From NCBI RefSeq assembly GCF_019175385.1, contig NC_083342.1, positions 117,180,376 to 117,244,375 of the forward strand: 64,000 nucleotides of DNA. The letters are read 5' to 3'. Positions 1-12,489 of the stretch are shown here, piece after piece. This stretch comes from Lycium barbarum. Its lineage: Eukaryota; Streptophyta; Magnoliopsida; Solanales; Solanaceae. The translations under genes and the position numbers were made by a program. How positions within the stretch are numbered: position 1 is the first letter of the stretch; the number at the start of each line of letters is the position of its first letter. Below the pieces are notes generated by a model that searched no databases, was not told where the DNA came from, and saw only the letters and a list, made by a program, of their open reading frames with translations.

Positions 1-877
1 ATTCATATCACAACACAACAACATTCATAACTCAATTCAAACTATTTCTCAAAATGTTACTATTCATCATTCATGACCTAGTTGACCACATTTTCTACAA
101 TCCATGTATTTTAATTCTCCAATACCTTAAACATCTTGTAAAAATCATGAATCTTACCTTAGAAGTTGTAGGAACAAGCTTTGGTTGATAATACTCCTCT
201 TTGAGCAAAACCCTAGTTTTTCTCCATTTGGATTTCTTGACTTGGATGATCCTTGATGATTCCCTTATCCTTGATTCACTTGTCTTAATGTTATTGATGA
301 CTTATAATCCTTGAAAACTCATATAATAAATGTAGATAGAAGTTTTAGAGAGAAGTGGTGTAATGTTGTAATGAAATAAAATAAGTCTTGATCCTCATAT
401 TTAATGAATTGGAAAATCTGTGCTGGGTGAACAGTGGTCGTCCATGGAGGTTTACTGTCCGTATTTCAGTTTACGGACCGTCCCTCGTGGTCGTCTTTAA
501 GCTTAAGCAGGACCAGAAACTTTGGCCTGCATGCATGGTGATTTACGACCATGGTTTACGGGCCGTAAATCACTTTACGGTCCGTCCACCAGGTCGTGTT
601 TAGCCATTTCCTTGGCTGGCAGAAAGTTGAAGTTGGGCATGCCAGTTTACGACTTCAAGTTTACGGACCGTATTGCACTTTACGGTCCGTATTTTGCACT
701 ATACGACCACTGGGCAGTTTTGCCAACTTTCAATTTTTCTCATTTCTCGACTTTTCATTCTAATCATCCACATCCCTTTTCATACATTTCCCATGAAACA
801 TTATACACTCGCACTCCTCGCACACATCATTAGTTCATTTACTTGCGTACCAACGGGAAATTTTCCGAGGTGTAACA
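1..877 (-). mobile_element. LTR retrotransposon end (LTR family with ACGGNCCGT palindromes), truncated by window edge
   Basis: Read on the minus strand, this piece begins TGTTACACCTCGG at 877 and matches the start of the complete solo LTR at 50294-52765, including the clustered ACGG-N-CCGT palindromes. Only one terminus is in the window, so a solo LTR and one end of a full element cannot be told apart. The bases just outside are GTGAA (878-882). Short open frames in it are shadows of the repeats, not genes. Confidence 0.75.
448..705. repeat. Cluster of ACGG-N-CCGT palindromes inside LTR
   Basis: At least five copies of a short palindrome of the form TTTACGGNCCGTAAA, or its half, lie within 260 bases (for example near 468-483, 555-570, 580-590, 660-672 and 678-692). 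The same cluster occurs in the related LTR at 50450-50790 and, in another LTR type, at 26814-27170. Confidence 0.8.
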
Positions 878-1339
878 GTGAAGTGTAAGCCGCTTCAAAG
901 AGGATGATTGTAAAAAGCCCATTCTCTATACACTCATGAAACCAGGAGGTGTTCATGGCTGAAACGAACACAACCGTAAGAACCATAGACGGTAAATGAT
1001 TGATTCTGTGACATGTGGTTGTCTAGGTATACACCAAAGCTCGACGGTTCAAAGAAAGTTCAACATATGTTCACTACGGAAAGTTCAAAGGGAAACCTAC
1101 TTATCCAGATGCAATTAATCCTTGCTTGTAAATCACACACTTGTCCGTGCATTACTCGGTCAACATGTGGTTGACCGAGTATATCCAACATATGTTCACT
1201 ACGGAAAGTTCAAAGGGAAACCTACTTATCCAGATGCAATTAATCCTTGCTTGTAAATCACACACTTGTCCGTGCATTCCTTTATCTTATAGCCATTCTC
1301 CATTCATGTGGGGGATTTTTTGGGTTTAATTGATAGGTT
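878..1339. repeat. 125-bp direct duplication with a perfect hairpin between the copies
   Basis: The block starting CAACATATGTTCACTACGG at 1061 is repeated at 1186, a period of 125 bases. About 95 bases of each unit are identical (1061-1155 and 1186-1280). Between the copies is a perfect 10-bp inverted repeat: ACTCGGTCAA at 1154-1163, a loop of 7, and TTGACCGAGT at 1171-1180. No gene is seen in the rest of this interval. Confidence 0.85.
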
Positions 1340-2220
1340 GAATGGGAAATGGAGGGAAAAGAAGTGGAGGAAAAATGAATTGTTCCCTCTTGCTTCATGA
1401 AATAAGCATTTGTCCCTCATTGGTAATGGAAAGAAAAGCACTCCTTCCTGTTGCTAAAGGGTTAAAAAGAGGGTCTCCTTGCGCCGTCGTCGTCGTCGCT
1501 CGGCTCGGCTTCAGCTTCAGCTTCGGTCAAATGATCTGATTGATTGATAAAGGACCAAATTTTCTTTAATTTTAACTATTTAATTAATTATTATTTATTT
1601 AATTAATTAATTAAATTATCCAGATCCTGACCCGTTAGTGACCCGGATCCGCGTGTCTGACTCGCGACCCTTTTCTTTCCCGGATTTTATTTAAAATTCC
1701 CGCTCGTTTTTAAGTGACTGTTCTGAAGGGTTGCAAACTTTCAGAACCAGTACTTCCATGGCTATAAATTCGTTTGATTCCTCAGGTTTTTTCCTTACGA
1801 ATTTTCTGAACTTCAAAACATCTTCTTCTTCTGCACAAATAAATTCTAGCATAATTTACTGCCATTGAGTGGCTCACTGACACCGTGGTCTTAGGTACCG
1901 ATACACCGGTGAGTAAGATCATTCTATCCTGGGAGGATGTATTCCATTAACCTCGGGGACTTGAGGGGAATAATTTCTTTAAGGACACACTGTGCATTCA
2001 GTGGGCTCGATTTTCTTCCTTAAAAATATTTTTCGGATACTGTTTTGATATTTTCCAGTTTCTGCTTTATACTTTCTAGTTTTACAAAGTTTACTGTTTT
2101 CTGGAATTTTTACAAAGTTACTGTTTCAAAATATTTTCGTAATACAGATTAATAACAAACGGTACTCTATTCGATTACTCTTATATATTGGTCGGGTAAG
2201 TACTTATTCTCACATGGTAT
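1340..2220 (+). mobile_element. Possible LTR/leader fragment of a retrotransposon
   Basis: This stretch has a promoter-like core (CTATAAAT at 1762-1769, preceded by GC-rich sequence with GTCGTCGTC), followed by a pyrimidine-rich leader. After that comes a block (about 1860-2010) that resembles the R-U5 part of Solanaceae LTR elements as I remember them. I see no matching second LTR, coding region or target duplication. It could instead be the promoter and leader of a lost gene. Confidence is low. Confidence 0.35.
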
Positions 2221-2690
2221 TTGCACTAATTACTATATAAATTTATATACTTAAGTAATTTAATAAGATGAAAATGTATGTTAATTAATTATGATTATGC
2301 TCTAAAAGTCTATGTGCAAATTAATACATGTCATTTATCAATTGATTTGATATAAATACGGGTAAGTTATTACCGGTTCGTACCATGGAGTTCTGGAATT
2401 TGTAATTATGCATGTTTTTTTGTCTTTTATTAATCAAATGTCGAGCAAGGCCAAAATGTGGTGATATTGGACAAAGAATATCGAGTACTGCCCTTTGCCC
2501 AAGTGTGTGATTCTCATACTTTCCTCCAAAAATATATCAACAATTCCCTTACACATTGCACTTATCCTTCCTTTAATTTGATGTATATGCAAGCTAAGTG
2601 GTCCTCATATACGAAGCACAAGTTCAATCTCCTGACTCAATGCTTGCGTTGCCCCTTTTAAAGAATTTAATAGTAATGTCTAAACTAGGA

Positions 2691-2731
<41 letters not shown>

Positions 2732-5140
2732 AAAGGGAATCAAGTTGCAGTTGGACCAGCTAGCAAAAATAAGAGTAATGAAGAATGAAGAAGTGAAGGT
2801 GACATTTGGTACCATAGCAACTACCCCTCATCTTTTGTAATGAATCTTACTTACATTCCTCAAATAGACAGAATTCAGTAGAAGTGGCCACATATGTAAT
2901 ATGATGCAATAATTAATCCTCACTCTGTTTCATTTTAGGTGACTTAGTTTGTCTAGATGTTATATGAAAAAATACAGCTGAATCTTATGGTCTTAAATTA
3001 AAGACGAGAGTAATGTGTCAAAATACCCTGTGAATTTTAGGGGCTTAAAGTAAAAATGTATTTAATGTATCAAAATACCCTTTGAATCTTGTATTTGTAA
3101 ACTTGTCATTTGGATTCAAAGGTGGAGCTAGATCATTAATTAGCTACAGGTTCGGACGGATCCCCAATAACTTTTACTTAGACTCTGTATTTGTAGGAAT
3201 CTTTAAGTATGTGTAAATATTTGTGAACCCCATACCTAATTAAGACAAGTTATCTATTAAATGTCAATTTTAGAAACATAAACTACAAATTCTGGCTCTA
3301 TTTCTGTTTGGGATGTTGGCATTAAAAAACGACTAAATATAGACAGAGATATTCTTTCTTGAACGAACTAAAAAAGAAAAGTAGCACATAGAAATTAAAA
3401 CAAAGGAGAGTATATGCTCCATCTTTTGATACAAACGAAAAGGGTAATGTCTAAAATCAAAATTCTTATAGAGGTTGTAATAAAATTCTTTTACGTTCAT
3501 CACAAAAAATAACTCTATGCATGATATATAGCAACGAGTCCTTCAATCTTATAAGTGACTTATGAAAATCTTGATATATAGTTTATAAACATAAAGTATC
3601 TATGGCAATTGAGTTACAGGGAAATGGTGGTTGGAGAGAAATTAATTATGGAATAATAATTCCACCATCAAAGGGAACTGCAGACATCCTTAACTTGGGA
3701 ATGGGAGGTTACGGACCCCTCCGTATATAAGATTAGACAATAATTCTAGTTGGTTCAAAATGAGAGGGTGATATAAGTGAAGAAATGACATGTTTGTCTC
3801 TTGCACCGAAATAATCAAGAGATAATTATATAGTATGTCCTTCACCTAAATAATCAAGAGATAATTATATAGTATGTCCCTACTCTAGTGAATCCCCTCT
3901 TGAACAATGCCAACAAAGAGAGGGAAACTAGACAATCGTCATGGATTTATTTGATCTTCTAGCTAGGTTTCACACACACCCACCCACATATATATATACC
4001 AACTCATTTATGTTCATAACCTAACTACGGGCCACACAATATATACCAAGGGCCGCCCTAGTTGATACATTTATACACGGATGGAATTTTTGATATGTGT
4101 CGTTGGCTCGTTGCTCGATTTCCTAATATCTTCATTTTGTCCTATTCTTTCTGTTTTTTTTTTGTTTTTGAGAGAGCTTGTCTATCTGGTAATTCGCTAA
4201 CTGTAATAGCATTAATTTCTTAGTTAATTAAATTCTATTCATCCAACAGTTTAAAATATTATTCGATATACTCTCAGATCACTTAAAAGATAATTATGGG
4301 TTAAACAGTCCATGATATGTGATAGGTAAAGTGTTACAAGTTCACAACTGGTTAAAATAGTGTAAAATTTCAATGTATTGTTATCTTCTTCAGACTTTTC
4401 ACTAATACATTCTTCTGTATAACCAATGGAGCCCTCTGCCTACAGATTCATACTGGATTAAGTATATCTAATTTGGGTTTTTTTGCTCTGCAATGTTCTG
4501 TAAATTTGACTTGAGAAACAAAGAAAGGAAAGAACCAAAAAACCAACGAGTCCCAACTTATATATCCAAGGGGCTTCACTGTTTTGAACATTCTAAAGGG
4601 AAAAAATTTCTTTTTCTTTCTTTGATTTATTTTGAGGGTTAAAACTACGTCATTCAATACTCAATAGCATGACAGGACAATATGTAGTAGTGACGCGCGG
4701 TACACTGCAAAAGAGGATCCTTCTGGACTCTACAGTAAGTCAGTAGTTGCCTTTTTATTTTTATTTTTAATGGATAGTCTTGAGAAAGGGGGCCTCTGAT
4801 AGTCGTTTTCACCTTTTAGCCGGGGGAAAATCTGCGTGCCCACGAGATCAATTGTCAATGTTTTTACGAGATCAACAGTAATTTACTTTGAGTCATTTCT
4901 AATTCGCTAAGGGCATATGTATTTATTAGATCATAATTTGCAGAACACGTTAAGAATATAGTGTAATATTATCTATTAATGCAAAATACAGTAACTTCTT
5001 TCAAAGACTACATCCTTTGAAAACAGGATCGTGAGAGAGCAATACAAAGTATTGTGCGGCTAGACAAAGCAACTGGTATTATGTATACTAAATCGCGGAA
5101 ATATAGTAGCCGAAAGCTGTATCACTAGCATAACCTCTGA
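2041..5140. other. Gene-poor intergenic DNA with small repeats
   Basis: No coding region is convincing here. It holds an (AT)n run at 2693-2729. It also holds a degenerate Stowaway-like MITE around 2918-3411, with ends CTCTGTTTCATTTTAGGTGA and its complement-like TTAAAACAAAGGAGAG. A 39-bp unit, AATAATCAAGAGATAATTAT and onward, occurs twice at about 3809-3880. Frames of 60-80 codons here have no recognisable domain. Confidence 0.6.
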
Positions 5141-5144
5141 TTTG

Positions 5145-6066
5145 AGGAGGTAATAACACAAGGTCATCTAACTCTCGGTAATAATTTTTCAAAGTCATGT
5201 TTCTTTGTTTTGTAACAATAAGGTCATTCAACTTTCCTTATGTCACATCACAAGTCACCCAATAAATATTTGGGCAACAAAATATGACATGACATTTAAT
5301 TTAGTCCGCATGAACTTTTTTTTTTTTCAGTCCACATGGCAAAAAGATCCGACCCAAGCCTAAATTAACCCTTATTAAACCTATTCTCTCTTAATTAAAA
5401 TAGAGTTTCACTCTCTCTGGCAAAAAATTGGCCCATCATTTTATTAAAATCGTGTCGTCTTCTTTTTTCTTCTCTCAAGCGAAGTCCATAACGATTTTTT
5501 TAACGACATTAAGTAAATGTAGTTCCTGAAGTCTGGACATTCCTTCTAACCCATAAATTGTATTTCCTATCCTATAATGGCAGCACTAATAGTTAATCAA
5601 AATAAGAGCACCCTGATGAATTTATTTTGCAAGCTATAACATATTTAACCCGGCTATTAAGTCTTAAGAATGCAAAGACTTAATCGATTTCCTAGTTAAC
5701 TACTTATTCACCGCTATGTATTAGTTAGAATTTGTAGTATTGATAGTTGGTAGGTTTTCACTGGTTTTGATATCTAGCTCTAGAGCCACAATAAGCTAGT
5801 TGTACTTAATTTGTCCAGTTGGTTGAATAAAATTGTTCTGTTTGACCAAGAAAAAAAAATAATCCAAAACTTGATGTATTTTTCCATGTGGACTGAAAAA
5901 AAAAAAAGTCCATGTGGATTAAATTTAAATGTCAAATATTTATTGGGTGACTTTTAATGTGATATATGGAAAGTTGGGTGACACTGTTGTTACAAAACAA
6001 AGAAACATGACTTTGTGAGATCATTACCCATAATTGAGTGACCTTTTGTGTTACTATCTCCTCTTG
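5145..6066. mobile_element. Fold-back/MITE element with about 190-bp terminal inverted repeats
   Basis: The left end (GAGGAGGTAATAACACAAGG, about 5145) and the right end (complement of CTTTTGTGTTACTATCTCCT, about 6066) are inverted copies. The match runs inward through the TTTGTTTTGTAACA, CACCCAATAAATATTT and AGTCCACATGG blocks for roughly 190 bases per arm. The central 550 bases have no open frame, so the element is non-autonomous. The superfamily is not clear, because I could not fix a target duplication. Confidence 0.75.
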
Positions 6067-6154
6067 ATTAGAGTGTACTTCCTCCGACATTAAAAAATGG
6101 TTTAGCTATTCAATCCAAGTGTAACTGAACGTGCATAGTTTCTTCTAATCGAAA

Positions 6155-6245
6155 TAAGAAAGGTGGCAAGATTCAAACCTATGAACGACCTGCATCCCTT
6201 GACCGGCTTTGATGGGTTGCGGAGTTAGCAACCATACCACCCTTG
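6155..6245 (-). repeat. tRNA-derived SINE-like fragment (weak)
   Basis: On the minus strand the block contains GGTTGCTAACTCC and then AGGTTTGAATCTTGCC, which resembles a pol III box B (GGTTCGANTCC). The spacing suits a tRNA-like head. No tail or target duplication was found. Confidence 0.3.
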
Positions 6246-8196
6246 TACGTACAAAACATATGTGTTGCAGTACTGTTAAGTCGGCGCATCGTTATTGGGA
6301 GGTGTAATTTGGTCTCTTTAAGTATGTTTTTGGGCAATTCTCACCCATGAATTAATTGGGGTTTAGTTAGGTTCAATGTTCATTTTTTTGTTTTGTTATT
6401 ATGGTATCAAAATCATGTTCCTGATTCTTGTTTTACTTCTTGTTTTACTTACCTCTATATCATATTGTTCACGTTTTAGATGTTCATTTTTGAACGTAGA
6501 GGAGGATCTTGAGTCCTGTATCGGCGTGGGAGGTGCAATTTGATCACTTTATATAATTTTATACATTTTACTATGAACTAACTTTTGAATTTAATGAGGT
6601 CAATATTCATTTTCTTGTCGGCTATTGCACGGAACTTTGTTTCCCCTGTTATTCCTCTAGTTGTGTTACTAATAGTCGGTAACCTTGCTGCCATGGTCAG
6701 GATGATATCATCCCTTAAGTACTAATAAATTTAGTTCAAATTTTGATAAATCATCATATTGTACCTGAATCCTCTATTATAATTTTTTTGTTCACTTTTT
6801 GACATGAAAGTAGTTTTTAACTCCAAATTATTAGAGTGCCTCAACGCACAATCATTACCATTTCAACTCATTTTATGTAATTATGATTTTATATTTATTT
6901 CAATTAGAAACACCAAGTGGATGCCTGTGGCCTATATAACTATGGTGCTTCATATTAATGAAAAATAAAAGGTCTAAGGGACCTAGTTGGATTTTGGACT
7001 AGATTATTTTACATCCTTCAAAATGTCTTCTAAGGAATTCATGCCCATTTTGTGAAATAAAAAAGAAAATTCTATTCCCCCAACAGCATGTACGAATAAA
7101 TAGTCCAAACAAGTTACTAATAATAAAAGAGTGGAATTTTAGAGCAACTTTTAACCTAATCCTATTAAGGCAGATTCATGATGTTTAATTTAACCTTATC
7201 CAATTAATTAACCATTTTTAATGTGCTAACAAGTTAGTAAATATGGAATTTCAGATTAACTTCTAACCTTATCCAATTAATTAATCATTTTTGAATGCAC
7301 TAACAAGTTAACAATATAAATATGAAATTTCAGATCAACTTCCAACATTATCCAATTAAATAACCATTTTGAATGTACTAACAAGTTAATAAAAAATGGA
7401 ATTTCTGATCAACTCCTAACCTTATCCAATTAAGGCAAATGATGTTACCAATTATTAAAGAAAAGAGTGCACTTTTTCACAATCTGTTTTTTCTTAGTAT
7501 TTCTTTTTAAATGTTTTGGTTGTCTTCTTCCTTAGTATTCTAGCAGCCTTTTGATCCACGAAAAGAGGTTAAAATATTTTGCTTAGTTAAAGAAGTTTCT
7601 TGAAGAAAGAATGATAATTTGGTGAATTTTCCAGCAATACTCATGAGCCCTAGTGTGCCATCTCAATCTAATCAGATAATTAAGAAGAGTCTTAATTACA
7701 AGAATGTGGATTAGTTGACCTACTAATGCAGTTAGGTACGTATTTCTATATACGAAAACTCTTCATTTGCCACATCATTTTATTCTTCATGCTGAATAAA
7801 TACAAAATATTTTTACTCTTCTTTTATTTCTTCAAAATATAGGTTTTAGCAGACATGCGTACCTAAATTCCTTTTGTTCTGATATTACGTTAGCTCAAGA
7901 TTCTTAATAATAGTCATTATTAAATTTAATTGGTACTGCGGTACTGGTATCGTACCCAAAATTAGGCCAGGACAACACTAATTATACACTTTCTTTATGG
8001 GTACAAGTTAGATTGTCCAAAGGGTTACCGAACTCTATTTTTGTGGATTACTCCAACTACAGCTGTTTCTTAAGTATTTCTTTTACTTTGGACAAATATA
8101 TATAAATATATAATCAGTACCTTTCAGAGCAGTTAAGTTGAATAACTATAGAGCCAAGAAAGTAAAAACATGCGTCAAAATCAAGAGTGACAGCTA
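6246..8196. repeat. Intergenic DNA with a ~75-bp tandem repeat (7194-7440)
   Basis: Four diverged units, each carrying CCTTATCCAATTAA and CTAACAAGTTA, start near 7194, 7267, 7346 and 7420 (spacings 73, 79, 74). No gene is seen in the rest of the interval. Confidence 0.7.
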
Positions 8197-8463
8197 CTCC
8201 CTCCTTTCACTTTTACTTATCCACTATAAACTTTGCACATCCCTTAAAAAATAATAAATAAAATGTATATTTCACTATAATACCCATATTAATTGGTGTA
8301 TAATTGTATTGGATATGATTTGAAAAATAATTTGGAATGAGTAATTAATCCTAAGGGTAGAATAGAAAAAACAAATTATTTTTCTCTTGATATGCAAAAA
8401 TGAACAAATAAAAGTGAAAATCTATTTTTGAAATAGTGGACAAGTAAAAGTGAATGGATGGAC
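8197..8463. mobile_element. Stowaway-type MITE
   Basis: The 267-bp element has inverted ends CTCCCTCCTTTCACTTTTAC and its complement (ending GTGAATGGATGGAC). It is flanked by a TA dinucleotide on both sides (8195-8196 and 8464-8465), the signature of Tc1/mariner-derived Stowaway MITEs. It has no coding capacity. Confidence 0.85.
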
Positions 8464-11400
8464 TACGAATAAACTTTTGGTAAAATTGTGGCCATTTAAT
8501 TACAACACATGAAACATGACACATAGATTAATTAAGAGACAATTAGCGGTGGGTGTGTGAATGCGTGTGTCAGAAAGAGAGAGCGCGCTCATGGACAACC
8601 TCTTTCTTTTGGTTTCTTCTGTTAAAAGAAAAAAAAGAAAAATTAGGGTGATGGTGGCGGGTGGGGAAGGATTAAGAATAATGATAAAAGATTTTTTGCC
8701 TGATATCTGTGGTAGCCATTATCATATTCCTAGCAAAAAGTTAAAACAGGTTGATCAAGACAGCACTGACTGCATCACTGGGGAATGTATCAGATCAAAT
8801 CTTGAAAATTAAAAAAATTTATTAAGTAGAGAGTGATTTCTCCTTAAATGGATTTTATACGGCACGGATTTGAATTAATCAGATGAATAAAAAACTGGAT
8901 ACCGAATGGTTAAATAAAATAAAACCACACAAGTGGTAGCTCCCATTTTTCTTCAAGCGTGTTTTTTTTTTTTTTTTGTGAGCCATGATGCATGCCAGTT
9001 CATGCTAAATTAATTTGTACATTTACCAAAATTTATTGAGGAAGAATACAATGAAATGAAATAGAGCTATAATTTATCCAAAGGATCTTATGTGTAGTCT
9101 TTTAGAAATAAAATTAATACAACACGAAGAAGTGGTTAAGTTGTAAATAGATTGTACTAATGGAACAACATGAGGTGTCCCTTTAATCTAAACAGCTCTA
9201 CCGTGCTAAGCAGATAGCAAATTACTACTAAAAAAAAATATACTAACTTTTAGTAAAAGTGGCTTCAAAATTCTCATATTCTAGCTTTATGACCAAGTTT
9301 TCACTTCAAATACTTATCGTTCTTTTTTTTTTTTTGCCGTACTCGAGTATTACTTCAAGCTACCTTAATGATTCAGATATCAGTCGAATTTTATTCACAA
9401 TGTGGTAAAACAAAATCTACTTTCCATTTTTAAAAACGTTCACAAAGGCAGCTTCCTATATCTTCTCATTACAGAAGTTGCATGCCATCGATCAACTGAT
9501 AAAAATTTTGTTACCATTCGTAGGACCTAAGTAGGAGCATCTTCGAAAATGTACTTTATGTTTGATACATGCACCAGACATATCTCATCAGCACAAAACA
9601 TTTATGTGTTTTAAGTTTTGTCCACTAACGTTGCAAAGATATTCCACTTCATCAAATTAAATCGACCTATATATAACAACAGTTAATTCTTTCTAGAAAA
9701 TTTGACATGATAACATGACGAATAGAGTAATAACCTAGCATACAACAAGTTAAAATGTATTGATAGTGTAAATATTGCTCTCGCCGTCATAACTTAAATC
9801 TAAAACAAACACAATGACAAAGAATTCAACTACTAAATGTTTAACATGAATTCATCATTTTGGAAATTCCTGTAACCTTCTTTCAATCTAGCGATGATGG
9901 TTCTCTAGAATTTGGAAACTTTCAAAACCCTAATTATATACATATTTCCAAAAAAAGATGACCTTCTTAGGTAGTGTTAGGAGCTGTTTGGCACTAGGGG
10001 ATGCACTTTTTTAAAGGTAAATCCTTCCACCTTTTCATCCACTCTCCCAACTCTTATAGAACACACACTATCAACATGTTTGAGAAAACAATGATCCATC
10101 CCCTTTTTGCAACGATTAACAGTGATTCAAACAGACATATCATTTCAGTCTAAAAAATGATGGTACATTACGACTTCTTCAAAAAGTTGGCCACTTAATT
10201 AGTGGATGATTGGAATGTTAAAACTATTTGAATAGGAAAGGGAAGAACAAGATTACAAAAGAACTTTTTTGAGTGCAATACTTTTTTTCCTTTTTTATGG
10301 GCATTTATTTTTGAAATAATATATAAAACTAAGCCCCCCCCCCCCCCCCCCCCCTCAATTTGCAACTCGCACACCAAAAATATGTTGTGCTTATATTAAT
10401 AACCTCCTCAAAATTCTTTTGTCGGTGTCTATTACTACCCCTGGACCAACATTTGCTGGTGAGAGGTGCTTTATGTACAACAAGCAAGATCTCAGATTAT
10501 TCTTCCTCAATAAATTTGGGTCCAATCAATTAAAACAATAGTTACGGAGTACAGTATCTTAAATTATTGTTTCATACAAATTTAGTAAGACGCAAAACAG
10601 GAGTGCAGCGATACCTGGTATGAAAAAACAAAAGTAACTAAAATTGGATCTACTCGTCGATTGGCCAACCACACGTGTAGTCTCCTTAAAAGAAGCTCGA
10701 TTGGTTGACGTATATGTGTATCAAGTATCTACAACAAAACACACCCAATTTTTTTGAAAGGCTACATCAATTATTTTCTCCAAATTTAATGAGAGATATA
10801 ATTTAACATGTTCTATAAATAATAAAGTGGTCCATTTTGCCTGTTAAATAGGAGTAGCAGAAAGGTCTCTTTTCATCATAAATTTCTTTACAGCTAGCAA
10901 GTGTTAAGCGCCAATTAATGGTGTACTTCAAAATTGAATTAGACATTTAGATGAATGAAGATCACTTGTTTTGCCTCATATACGAACAAAGTCCTTGGCT
11001 TAGGATCATGTGCTTATTATCTTCTGGCATTCCTTTGTGTGCTGTAGTTGGCATGTCCTCCTCCCCCAAGCCCTGTGGCCCTGCCCCAACCCCTTTTTTT
11101 GGGTGGTGGCGGGGTAAAATATTTAAGATCTAAGAAATAATAATCACAGTAGAATATTTTTCTTGTACTATGATAATAGTAAATAAGTACACAAATAAGC
11201 AGCTGCTATATCGTCTACAGCACTTGTCAATTTCTAGCCTTGTAGTAATGAGCATCCTACAAGAGATTTGAGCAATTGCAAATAAAGGACCCCTAGACGA
11301 AGTAAACTAGGGTAAAGATTAAACGCACAGATTTATTGCGCATCTCCCAGTCCAATGCCAACTTTTTTTTGTGGCACCATTTAATGCCTTTCAGTTCGAA

Positions 11401-11904
11401 AAACGTTATTATGTGTCTCACTGACACTAATTGGGTGAAGTTTCTTTTCTTATAAAAAGGTGAACCCAAATCTTACACTTTTGGGTTCACTTTGTGAGAC
11501 CAAAAAAAAAAACTCTGATACAGCTAGTGGCAGTGGTCTGAGGCACTATTGTAAATTTTTCCCTCATTGAATAGTTCAATAAATTTAGGTAGTTCAGAAA
11601 CAGAAAGTTACAAATACAAACATTCTACCATCCCCCAAAACTAAATAGTGTCATAAATATTTCGGGAATGGTACCATAAATGCACTATTAGAACAGATCG
11701 AGTACCCTGGTTACATTGGTAACACTACTACATTCCAGTAATGTGATACTCCCCCCCATTCCCTAAACAAATGTCTAACATTTATGCAGCTGTAAGACTT
11801 TTGAAACCTATAATCCTAAACAAAACATAACATTTGTGGCTACAAAACCTTCTCATTAAAAAATACAAAAATGTGACATTCTTTTTTAATGGACTAATCA
11901 GAAA
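8464..11904. other. Gene-poor intergenic DNA
   Basis: No gene is recognised. An 83-codon frame at 8561-8812 (+) starts next to a GAGAG tract and has no known domain; I treat it as chance. A run of 21 C lies at 10334-10354, and runs of T lie near 8960 and 9323. The interval downstream of the DnaJ gene has low complexity and AT-rich spacers. Confidence 0.55.
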
Positions 11905-11970
11905 ATTTTGTAAGGTCTGCGTACACTATCCTCCCCAGACCCCACTTTGTGAGATTTCGCTGGGATGTTG
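11905..11970 (+). repeat. TS SINE 3' fragment
   Basis: The segment AAGGTCTGCGTACACTATCC through CCCCAGACCCCAC to GGGATGTTGT matches the 3' body of Solanaceae TS SINEs, which end in TTG repeats. The same body occurs in the opposite orientation at 18740-18827. The tRNA-like head is missing. Confidence 0.65.
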
Positions 11971-12272
11971 TAATCAGAAAATTGTGTCAAACAAGGTGAA
12001 ACGAGGGGATAATACAATAGGGACAAAAATAAAATTATTCATAATGGAATATAAAAAAGGACAACCGAAAAAGAACAAAAAAGCGGCAATTGCCGACCCC
12101 AACACCAAGTCCTCCGTCCCTGAGGTTAATCACTATGGATAAATATAAAATGTACACAGAGGATTTTCTTTTATCAAAGTATTACTTCAATTTCATGTTT
12201 TTTTGGTACATATTACTTCAATTTCATGTACTCCTTGATACAAACAGATAGTGAGAAACTGAACTCAGAAGG

Positions 12273-12350
12273 CCAAATGAGCAATGATAGGTAAGGACTA
12301 TCGAAATACCACAAATGAGCAATGATTGGTAAGGACTATCGAAATACCAT
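12273..12350. repeat. 39-bp tandem duplication in the DnaJ 3' region
   Basis: CAAATGAGCAATGATAGGTA and the following 19 bases occur twice with one difference (starting at 12273 and 12312). The pair lies about 140-220 bases downstream of the DnaJ stop codon, probably in the 3' untranslated region. Confidence 0.75.
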
Positions 12351-12489
12351 TAACACACCATAAAACAGAACTAAGGAAGCCTAACTCCTCCATAATTAAC
12401 CCTAAAGCGAAAAGCCAGTGGCCTGTGGTGCAAAAACATAGCCAAAAGATTACTGGGTATTCGACCAAGAATACAAGCATCTTACAGAC

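Noticed and set aside
8561..8812. 83-codon frame
   Set aside because: No domain, splice signal or family feature; it lies in gene-poor AT-rich DNA and starts next to a GAGAG tract.
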